Shown here: positions 27,788 through 34,805 of the stretch, one piece after another
How the letters are laid out: each line of letters starts with the position of its first letter
How positions within the stretch are numbered: the first letter of the stretch is position 1
Assembly: GCA_019084025.1 (NCBI GenBank)
Contig: JAHRBI010000006.1
Location: 124,001 to 188,000, forward strand
From: Burkholderiaceae bacterium DAT-1
GTDB lineage: Bacteria; Pseudomonadota; Gammaproteobacteria; Burkholderiales; Chitinimonadaceae
DNA length: 64,000 bases
Direction of reading: 5' to 3'
Position numbers and translations under genes: made by a program
Notes under the pieces: generated by a model
The model's input: the letters and a program-made list of their open reading frames with translations, nothing else
Databases searched by the model: none
Told to the model about the DNA's origin: nothing

Positions 27788-29422
27788 ATGTGGCAAGCAA
27801 CTGACGATTACGCAAACATGCATATCCTGATTGTTGATGACTTTCAGGGAATGCGATCGCTATTACGGGACATTCTGCGCGAGAAAGGTGCCCGTCATAT
27901 TGATCTAGCCACAAATGGCAATGAAGCGATTACACGCCTGAGCGCACAAGCATATGACGTTGTTTTTTGCGACTTTAACCTCGGTGCAGGCAAAAATGGC
28001 CAGCAGGTACTGGAAGAAGCCAAATACCGCAATATGATTGGCCCTGCGTGCGTGTGGATCATGATTTCGGGCGAGAAAACCGCAGACGCGGTGTTTGGCG
28101 CAGCCGAATTCCAGCCTGATGCCTATCTGGTCAAGCCGCTAACGGCGGCTCTGATATTTACCCGCTTAGAAAAAACCTGGTCAAAAAAGGCATCACTTCT
28201 GGAAATTGATCAGGCAATGCGCAACAAAGACTTACCTAAAGCACTGCGCGCGTGTGATGATCGCATCCAGACGGATAAAGCCAATGTCATTGATTTAATG
28301 AAGCTGAAGGGTGGCATTCTCGTCAGCATGGGGGAATTAGGTAAAGCAGCAGATTTATACGATTCAATTCTTGCTCGCCGTGATTTCCCCTGGGCTAAAA
28401 CCGGGTTAGCAAAAATCCGTCTGCAGCAAGGTAAGTTAGACGATGCAAAAGCATTGTTTGAATCTGTTATTAATGAAAATCCTGCCTACATTGAAGCGTA
28501 TGATGGTCTTGCCAAAACCCTGCAACAGCAGGGTCTGCGTCAGGAAACCAAGGGCATACTGGAACGTGCGGTGAAGCTATCGCCAAACTCCACGGGCCGC
28601 CAGAAATTATTAGGTGATGTCGCACTTGAAACCGGTGACTTAGTCGTTGCAGAAAAAGCATATGCAAAATCTGTTGCCTCTGGTGCGAATTCCATATTTA
28701 AGTCGCCTGATTCCTATTTTTGCCTTGCCAAAGTCAAAAGCGCGGCAGGTAAGCCAGAAGAAGCATTGCGTGCGATTAATGATCTTAAAAAGCAATTTAC
28801 CGGAGATAATATTGCAATCCAAGCGACCATTGCAGAGGGTGTGGTTTATCAGGAAAATGGACCACAGGCCAAAGCCAAGGAAATCGCTGGTAAATTACGG
28901 AATGTAGCGGATGAAGCAGCCATTCAAATGAGCCCGACCGTCACCATGGAAATGGCCAAGCTCATGTTGCTATCGGGCGGCATGTACGAAAAGGATAAAG
29001 GTTTATCCTTACTGCAATCCGTCATACGCAACAATCATTACAATCCCTATATTTGTGAGCAAGTGCAATCGGTTTTCGACAAGGCAGATATGAGCGAGGC
29101 AGGCAAGAAATTGGTTGAATCTGCCAGCCGGGAGGCCACCGAGCTCATGGACAAAGGCGTACTCCTGACGCGAGAAGGCAAACTGCTAGAGGCTATTAAT
29201 CTAATGCGCGATGCTCGCAAGATGATGCCAACAAACGTCCGCCTACTATTGAATACCATATATGTGATGCTACTCATGCTGGAGAAAAGTGACGAGGAAT
29301 TGTCACTGGTGGAAGAAGTGGAAACCCTTCTCGCAGAGGTCAATCGGCTCCAACCCGACGAGCCACGTGGAATGGATCTCGCGCGGCGCTTTGATAAATT
29401 TAAGGCAAGGGTGTCGGCGTAA
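27788..29422 (+). CDS. Response regulator with receiver domain and TPR repeats
   Basis: Receiver domain at residues about 11-130 with intact chemistry: Asp17-Asp18 (LIVDDF), phospho-acceptor Asp62 (FCDFNLG), Ser94 and Lys116 (YLVKPL). The rest (about 150-540) is helical with TPR-type repeats such as ARRDFPWAKTGLAKIRLQQG and ENPAYIEAYDGLAKTLQQQG. There is no DNA-binding domain, so the output is probably protein-protein interaction. It pairs with the preceding kinase. A paralogue of the same architecture, but with an altered acceptor, lies about 8 kb away on the reverse strand. Confidence 0.88.
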   Translation: MWQATDDYANMHILIVDDFQGMRSLLRDILREKGARHIDLATNGNEAITRLSAQAYDVVFCDFNLGAGKNGQQVLEEAKYRNMIGPACVWIMISGEKTADAVFGAAEFQPDAYLVKPLTAALIFTRLEKTWSKKASLLEIDQAMRNKDLPKALRACDDRIQTDKANVIDLMKLKGGILVSMGELGKAADLYDSILARRDFPWAKTGLAKIRLQQGKLDDAKALFESVINENPAYIEAYDGLAKTLQQQGLRQETKGILERAVKLSPNSTGRQKLLGDVALETGDLVVAEKAYAKSVASGANSIFKSPDSYFCLAKVKSAAGKPEEALRAINDLKKQFTGDNIAIQATIAEGVVYQENGPQAKAKEIAGKLRNVADEAAIQMSPTVTMEMAKLMLLSGGMYEKDKGLSLLQSVIRNNHYNPYICEQVQSVFDKADMSEAGKKLVESASREATELMDKGVLLTREGKLLEAINLMRDARKMMPTNVRLLLNTIYVMLLMLEKSDEELSLVEEVETLLAEVNRLQPDEPRGMDLARRFDKFKARVSA

Positions 29423-29504
29423 TCAATCATGAATTGCAGCCGCCGATGAGTAATCACTGACGCTCGTGCTACAGTCCCGGTTCCCTGATCCACAAGACCA
29501 CGCC

Positions 29505-29951
29505 ATGAACTGGGACTATCCCTCCCCCTTTACCTTGCAGATCTCCCCTGCAATGGATGACATTGACGGACTGAACCACACCAACAATGCTGTTTACGTG
29601 AAATGGTGCGAGTCAGCCGGATGGGCGCATTCCCGACAGCTGGGCATGACGGTCGAAGATTACCGCCGACTTGATCGAGCCATGGCAATCCGAAAAGGCG
29701 AGTACGACTACATTCAACCTACAAGCCTCGGTGACGCACTGATCCTGGGTACCTGGCTGGTGGCCGGACATGGCAGACTCGGCATGACCCGCGTGTTCCA
29801 GATGATCAGAGCATCCGATCAGACAACGGTACTGCGCGCAAAATGGGATCTGGTATGCATCGAAATCAGTACAGGCAAGCCCAAGCGCCTACCAGACGAA
29901 TTCAGACAGTGTTATGAATCTGCAGTCATCAGACCTATATCGGTGACTTAA
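29505..29951 (+). CDS. Acyl-CoA thioesterase, hotdog fold (4HBT/YbgC-like)
   Basis: 148-aa hotdog-fold protein. The motif MDDIDGLNHTNNAVYVKWCESAGW (split here: DIDGLNHTNN then YVKWCE) has the Asp and His-x-Asn-Asn arrangement of YbgC and 4-hydroxybenzoyl-CoA thioesterases. The start is taken at ATG 29505 (MNWDYP). Substrate is not predictable. It is followed by a hairpin with a T-rich tail and preceded by the response regulator with an 82-base gap, so it is likely a single-gene unit or the tail of the two-component operon. Confidence 0.82.
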   Translation: MNWDYPSPFTLQISPAMDDIDGLNHTNNAVYVKWCESAGWAHSRQLGMTVEDYRRLDRAMAIRKGEYDYIQPTSLGDALILGTWLVAGHGRLGMTRVFQMIRASDQTTVLRAKWDLVCIEISTGKPKRLPDEFRQCYESAVIRPISVT

Positions 29952-29964
29952 TCGTATACGGATG

Positions 29965-30000
29965 CATTTCCGTTCTATTTTACGGAAATGGCTTGTTTTT
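29965..30000 (+). terminator. Probable intrinsic terminator after the thioesterase gene
   Basis: Perfect 9-bp stem (CATTTCCGT / ACGGAAATG) with an 8-base loop. The T-run begins four bases after the stem (GCTTGTTTTT). Confidence 0.65.
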
Positions 30001-30070
30001 CCTTGCTGCGCTTGTCTGTGGAGCCTATAAAAAAGACATCCACCTGAAAAACAAGAAGGCAGAAATAACA

Positions 30071-30913
30071 ATGACTTGCATCGCAATCTTCAACCAGAAG
30101 GGCGGTGTGGGCAAGACGACGACGGCATTTAACTTAGCCGCCGCGATGAACAGGGAGCATATTCAACCGCTTTTCATCGACCTTGACCCACAGGCGCACT
30201 TTTCTCAATTACTGGGTCAGGCAGCCACCGATTCTGCGGAAAGTGTATATGCCTATTATCGTGACCATAAGCCGCTTCGCCAGATTGTGCGAGATGTGCC
30301 GGGCAAGGGCAAATTGCTTTCGGCACATTTGGAACTATCTAAGGTTGATACGCAGTACGGAAAAGGCCCCGACATTCTCAATCGCCTAAAAATGGGCTTG
30401 CAGCGCGAGTTGTTTTCCGGGCCGGATCGAACCATCATTATCGACTGCTCCCCCATGTTGGGCGTGTTATCGCTTTCTGCGATTTTCGCGGCTGATCGGG
30501 TACTCATCCCCGTTTCAGCGGACTATCTGGCCGTTAAAGGTGCCATGCAAGTCGAACGTACCCTCAATGCCATGACTCGCGTACTCAAGCAGCGGGTGAC
30601 GCGGCGCTATGTGCTCACCCGCTTTGATTCCCGTAGAAAGATGTCATGGAGTATAGAAGAAACGCTGCGCGCACACTTTGGCAGCGAACTATGCGAAACC
30701 CACCTTACCGAGAATGTGGCGGTCGCAGAGAGTCCCTATTCAGGACAGAATGTATTCGATTATGCGCCCCATAGTCGTGGTGCGCATGACCATCAGGCGC
30801 TGTACGAAGAGTTGAAGGCCTGCGGCTTCCTGCCAGGCCTGCCCACCTTGGATGAAATGACTGCCGACCTGCCAGCGGTGGTACGAACCGTGCGTCGTGT
30901 CGCGCAGCGTTAA
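30071..30913 (+). CDS. Orphan ParA/MinD-type ATPase
   Basis: 280-aa ParA-family ATPase. The deviant Walker A motif KGGVGKTT is at residues 10-17, DLDPQAHFSQLLG follows, and the Walker B-like IIDCSPMLGVLSLSAIF is near residue 120. No parB, no parS-like cluster and no replication genes are nearby, so it is not an obvious plasmid or chromosome segregation locus. Orphan ParA proteins commonly position chemoreceptor arrays, flagella or other large assemblies. AAGAAGG precedes the ATG, which fits the conserved MTCIAIFNQKGGVG N-terminus. The C-terminus overlaps a small convergent gene by four bases. Confidence 0.88.
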   Translation: MTCIAIFNQKGGVGKTTTAFNLAAAMNREHIQPLFIDLDPQAHFSQLLGQAATDSAESVYAYYRDHKPLRQIVRDVPGKGKLLSAHLELSKVDTQYGKGPDILNRLKMGLQRELFSGPDRTIIIDCSPMLGVLSLSAIFAADRVLIPVSADYLAVKGAMQVERTLNAMTRVLKQRVTRRYVLTRFDSRRKMSWSIEETLRAHFGSELCETHLTENVAVAESPYSGQNVFDYAPHSRGAHDHQALYEELKACGFLPGLPTLDEMTADLPAVVRTVRRVAQR

Positions 30914-31137
30914 CGCCCTAGCGGATCTTCCTGACTCAAAATCAGGGAGATTGCACCCTCCAGATCATTCACCTGACCTGTTGGCACATCACTCAGGACA
31001 CACGCCTCCACAATTTGCGCCTGATGGTAAATCTGGCGCAATTTACTTTCGGCATGAGCCATGTCCTGTCCCTGAATCACCAGATTATCGACCACGGCAC
31101 CTGCGCGCGTTTTGATGCGGAATCCGAATTTCTGCAT
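30910..31137 (-). CDS. Small conserved-looking protein of unknown function
   Basis: 75-aa acidic/neutral soluble protein without membrane segments or recognised domain. GAGGGA lies a suitable distance before its ATG, and the composition (RIKTRAGAVVDNLVIQGQDMAHAESKLRQIY) reads as a real folded protein. It is convergent with the ParA gene and ends inside it by four bases. I do not recognise the family. Confidence 0.65.
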   Translation of the reverse strand: MQKFGFRIKTRAGAVVDNLVIQGQDMAHAESKLRQIYHQAQIVEACVLSDVPTGQVNDLEGAISLILSQEDPLGR

Positions 31138-31209
31138 GATATATCCCTCGCCCTTTGATTCAGCATAGCAAGGCGTACATGGGAATCCATGTGCTCACAT
31201 GCGGTTGTT

Positions 31210-31581
31210 TCATTCTGGCAAATGCGGATGCTCGGAATAAAAATTCACCTTGCGAATCAGTCCATCCTGTACCAGATATTGCGCCACCACATATAAGGCC
31301 TGATCGCCACGGCCAATCACCTGCTCACTGTCAAAAACCCACGGGCCAACATGGACGCGCCCAAGCAGAATGGCTCGGTTTTGAGGGAAGTCTTTGAACA
31401 GCTTACCGTAGCGCTCGCGCATGGCTGCTTTACCCACGGCGGGAGGACTACCGTCATCACGGGTTACGATGACATCTTCCGCGTAACAGGCGAGAAATGC
31501 GTCAAGATTCTGGGTGTTATATGCGTCCAGTTGCGCCTGCGCCAAAACAAGCGCTTGAACTGCTGATTCCGACATTGACAT
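31210..31581 (-). CDS. NTF2-like/SnoaL-type protein
   Basis: 123-aa protein with the steroid delta-isomerase/SnoaL-like cone fold: LAQAQLDAYNTQNLDAFLACYAEDVIV at the start, GKAAMRERYGKLFKDFPQNRA, and YLVQDGLIRKVNFYSEHP at the end. Such proteins include isomerases, hydrolases and pure binding proteins, so the function is not predictable. ATG at 31575 is an alternative start. It is a probable single-gene unit between two unrelated reverse-strand genes. Confidence 0.82.
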   Translation of the reverse strand: MSMSESAVQALVLAQAQLDAYNTQNLDAFLACYAEDVIVTRDDGSPPAVGKAAMRERYGKLFKDFPQNRAILLGRVHVGPWVFDSEQVIGRGDQALYVVAQYLVQDGLIRKVNFYSEHPHLPE

Positions 31582-31636
31582 GTGTAAGCCCCCCTTTAGA
31601 GGGAGGGAGCATACCTAATCCACCGATCTTGCGCAG

Positions 31637-33928
31637 TTAGAATGCGAAATCGACGTTTAGTCCGATCGTCCTCGGACGATTGATGGCGATTCTTCGTGTG
31701 TCGTTTAGATCGGCAAAAATGGCCACGGGCAAATCAGTCTGCCCCATTTTATTGGTCAGATTCTCAATAAACATCGACCATCCAATCCTGCCCTGCCGTG
31801 CGACTTGGCCGGTGCGTACATTGAATACACCAAACCCTGCGCGGCGTCGAAACAGGCTTTGATGTTCGTACAAGGTATCGGCACTACCCGTAAAGGTGTA
31901 GTCCAGGCGCACATAGGTCGAGTCACCCCGCCAGGCAAAGCGATGCTCTGCCCACCAGGCTGCTGTCCAGTGAGGCACGTTCAGCAAATTATCCCCTGCT
32001 TGTGCAGACGTCCCGAGTACATCGTTTTCAAGGCGCGCATCCGTATGAGAAACAGACACACGGGTCTCCCATGCACGGTCAGGTTGCCATATGAGCGAAA
32101 TCTCGGCACCTCGACTGCGCGCAGAACCAAAATTGGCCGTGATATTAAACCCGCAAGGCAGCACAATTTGTTGCTGCACATCCTGCCAATCCATTTGATA
32201 CAACACGGCATTGAAAAAGAGCGTGCGCTCGAGCAGGCTCCCCTTGAATCCCAGCTCCTTACTCCAAAGCGTATCTGCCGCGAAACGTTTAAGCGCATCT
32301 TCGGACATGCCAAGTTTGCGTACGTCATTACCACACACCGCTTCGGGCGCCGGATTGTTCGGCCCCCCCTGACGATAGCCTCTGGAGAGACTTGCATACG
32401 CCATCTGCTGAGGATTGATTTGCCAGGACAGCACAGCGCGCGGCGTGACGCCATGGTCACTTGCATCCCCCTTCACTTCCGAGGCTCCGCCATTAAACAA
32501 GCCATCTCCTTGCTGGGCAAATGACTGCCGAATGGAAAATGCCCGCGCACCCAGATTGAAACGCAGGGTATCTGACAGCGGATGGCTGATCTCCGAAAAG
32601 GTTGCCCATTCGCGCACACTTGCCTGTCGGGCACCCCGAAACAGTAGGTCGTAGCGCGTGCCAAATGTCTCGTTGTATCCGGGTGGAACCGGAATGACTG
32701 AGTGCAACGGTGCATCAACATGATGATAGAAAACACCCGCAATGATGTCCCCTGCGGCGAGCGGCATGCGCGCACGAATTTCCTCTGTCCATTCCCGATT
32801 TGCATAAGACCCGTTCATGACCGTCGGATAGATATGGTCTTGCCCCGACGCATTAATCAATGCAAATAAGACCTTGGAACCATCCTCCGCCATATTGACC
32901 GTCCGCGAATACCAGGAGGTCGCCGACATCAGATCGATATCGCCAATCTGCTTGCGTAACGTGAGATTAGCTATGGTTGAGTATTGTGTAGCAGGCTCAT
33001 CCACCATGCGGGTTTGTACAGGGTGTGCCAGAGTACCCGGCGGCATATCAAACTGAAACGGCGCCCCCGTTCGCGTGTATTGATGCAGCAGTGAAGCACT
33101 GATGTCCGTTCCATCGGCTGATCGCAACCGCACTGTCGCACGACCACCTTCCGTGTGCTCTGTATTCACACCGGCCTGACGCGCAATAGCGGGGTCTATC
33201 TGCAGGTAGTTGCTCGTTTGTATGCCTGCACGATCAATAAATCCATCATTTTCGCGGAGCAGGGCAGACAGCTTGATCCCTGCCGAATCTGAAAGTGGGA
33301 GATTGATGCCCCCTTGAATACTGCGGCTCCAGCCACCCTCCGTGGTATGTGCCAGCTCCGTCCCGAGCGTCATCGATTGCCGCTTAAAATCGACCGGGCG
33401 GCTAATGAATTTGACTGTTCCACCCATCGAGCTGGAGCCATATAAGGTACCCTGCGGCCCAAACAGCACCTCAGTCCGCGCAATATCCAGCAGAGCAGGA
33501 TCCATCAGGCCGCGAACCGATAATAAAGCTGCATTGCTGGATGCAGATATGGGCGTATCGTCGAGATAGTAGCCCACTGTCCCGGCGGTTCCCGCAGAAG
33601 ATGCAATCCCGCGCATGCTGAGTATATTTTGCCCCGGCCCTGCCGATAGCACCGTCAATCCCGGGGTCGCTCGAGCCAAATCGGCTGCAGTTGTTACACC
33701 CATTTTCGCCAGCGTACCAGAGTCGATCACCTCAACGTGCATGGGCACTCGCTGCAATTGCTCCTCTCGCTTCTGAGCATGAACGACCACCGCATCCAGT
33801 CGAACCGGGGTCTCCGGATCTGCACCCTCCTCCGCCCAAGTGTTATTCGACAAGGCAGATATCAGGGCCACCACCAAAGCACGCACGCTGCTAACGGCGT
33901 CGTACCATCCAGTCGCGCTCCGCTTCAT
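31637..33928 (-). CDS. TonB-dependent outer-membrane receptor
   Basis: 763-aa receptor with a signal peptide (cleavage likely after NNTWA), a plug domain (VPMHVEVIDSGTLAKMGVTTAADLARATPGLTV, GIASSAGTAGTVGYYLDDTPI, EVLFGPQGTLYGSSSMGGTVKFIS) and a 22-strand barrel ending in a C-terminal Phe (LNVDFAF). The plug and barrel resemble the large receptor group with unknown or carbohydrate/organic ligands rather than a siderophore type that I can name. AAAGGA sits seven bases before ATG 33928, which decides the start. It overlaps the upstream periplasmic binding-protein gene by 38 bases, so the two are co-translated. Confidence 0.93.
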   Translation of the reverse strand: MKRSATGWYDAVSSVRALVVALISALSNNTWAEEGADPETPVRLDAVVVHAQKREEQLQRVPMHVEVIDSGTLAKMGVTTAADLARATPGLTVLSAGPGQNILSMRGIASSAGTAGTVGYYLDDTPISASSNAALLSVRGLMDPALLDIARTEVLFGPQGTLYGSSSMGGTVKFISRPVDFKRQSMTLGTELAHTTEGGWSRSIQGGINLPLSDSAGIKLSALLRENDGFIDRAGIQTSNYLQIDPAIARQAGVNTEHTEGGRATVRLRSADGTDISASLLHQYTRTGAPFQFDMPPGTLAHPVQTRMVDEPATQYSTIANLTLRKQIGDIDLMSATSWYSRTVNMAEDGSKVLFALINASGQDHIYPTVMNGSYANREWTEEIRARMPLAAGDIIAGVFYHHVDAPLHSVIPVPPGYNETFGTRYDLLFRGARQASVREWATFSEISHPLSDTLRFNLGARAFSIRQSFAQQGDGLFNGGASEVKGDASDHGVTPRAVLSWQINPQQMAYASLSRGYRQGGPNNPAPEAVCGNDVRKLGMSEDALKRFAADTLWSKELGFKGSLLERTLFFNAVLYQMDWQDVQQQIVLPCGFNITANFGSARSRGAEISLIWQPDRAWETRVSVSHTDARLENDVLGTSAQAGDNLLNVPHWTAAWWAEHRFAWRGDSTYVRLDYTFTGSADTLYEHQSLFRRRAGFGVFNVRTGQVARQGRIGWSMFIENLTNKMGQTDLPVAIFADLNDTRRIAINRPRTIGLNVDFAF

Positions 33929-34670
33929 CAATGATCCTTTCGATCTCACGCGCCTTCATCATTGTTGCAAATGTACGATCAAAGCGGCTCATCAGTTCTG
34001 TCGCATTAGCAAGATCTTTGCGAAGTACCAGATAGGTTGGTACGTCCCACATAGATTTGCTCTGTGCCTCAAGTTTGAGCTGTTCGGCCGGAGCAAACTC
34101 GGTCTGAACCATAAACCTTCCAGCCGTTTCCTCCATCGGAAACAGGTCGATTCGTCCTGCAAGTAGCTTGCGCATATTGGAGAGTTCGCTTGTCGCCTCG
34201 TCCACACGCAGCACTTTTGCGGTAATCAAGCGAGAAAACTCGTCGGAATAGTGATTGCCTGCGGTCATGCCAATGCGGTATGGCGCCAAATCCGCGAGCG
34301 CTTTCCACGGAAAGACTTCCCCTTTACGCTGGAAAAACACCATATGAAATGTATAAACCGGCTGGGTCGAGAAGAGCAGTTTTGCATCGCGTTCCGGCGA
34401 ATGGCTCCATCCGTAACTACCGCTGTACCAGCCTTTCATCATCCCACTCATGGCGCGATTGTTGGGAACAGTTTCGAAGCGCACATCAATGCCTGCACGT
34501 TTACACACTGCATCCACAATTTGCGTGAGGACTCCACCGCCACGCAGCCGATCATCAATGAGGGGTGGATAATTCACAGAAGCCAGGGTCAATTGCAGGC
34601 GTGTTTCTGCCTGCACACAAGTGCATAGCAGTACACACACCCAGACTGCGCGCCAATACAGGCTTCGCAT
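33891..34670 (-). CDS. Periplasmic substrate-binding protein, SBP_bac_3-like
   Basis: 259-aa secreted protein. The signal peptide runs to about residue 21 (CTCVQA), then a type II periplasmic-binding fold: LASVNYPPLIDD, GGVLTQIVDAVCKRAGIDVRFETVPNNRA, and LADLAPYRIGMTAGNHYSDEF split over the two lobes. No ABC permease or ATPase is nearby, so it is not an ordinary importer subunit. It precedes and overlaps the TonB receptor gene and may bind the ligand delivered by that receptor or act as a signalling protein. GGAG lies upstream of ATG. Confidence 0.85.
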   Translation of the reverse strand: MRSLYWRAVWVCVLLCTCVQAETRLQLTLASVNYPPLIDDRLRGGGVLTQIVDAVCKRAGIDVRFETVPNNRAMSGMMKGWYSGSYGWSHSPERDAKLLFSTQPVYTFHMVFFQRKGEVFPWKALADLAPYRIGMTAGNHYSDEFSRLITAKVLRVDEATSELSNMRKLLAGRIDLFPMEETAGRFMVQTEFAPAEQLKLEAQSKSMWDVPTYLVLRKDLANATELMSRFDRTFATMMKAREIERIIDEAERDWMVRRR

Positions 34671-34747
34671 CCCCCACTCCCTTGAATGTCAGCAATGCAC
34701 ACACATATGCTGGATCGCCACTATCAATCTAGTTCAAGGATGCGCAT

Positions 34748-34772
34748 GAAAAAACCCGGCCGAAGCCGGGTT
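34748..34772 (-). terminator. Intrinsic terminator after the GDSL autotransporter
   Basis: 8-bp stem (AACCCGGC arm) closed on the reverse strand by the stable loop TTCG and followed by T residues. Confidence 0.9.
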
Positions 34773-34805
34773 TGCAAAAATTGCGCGTTTTTCAGGTCGT
34801 TCTGA

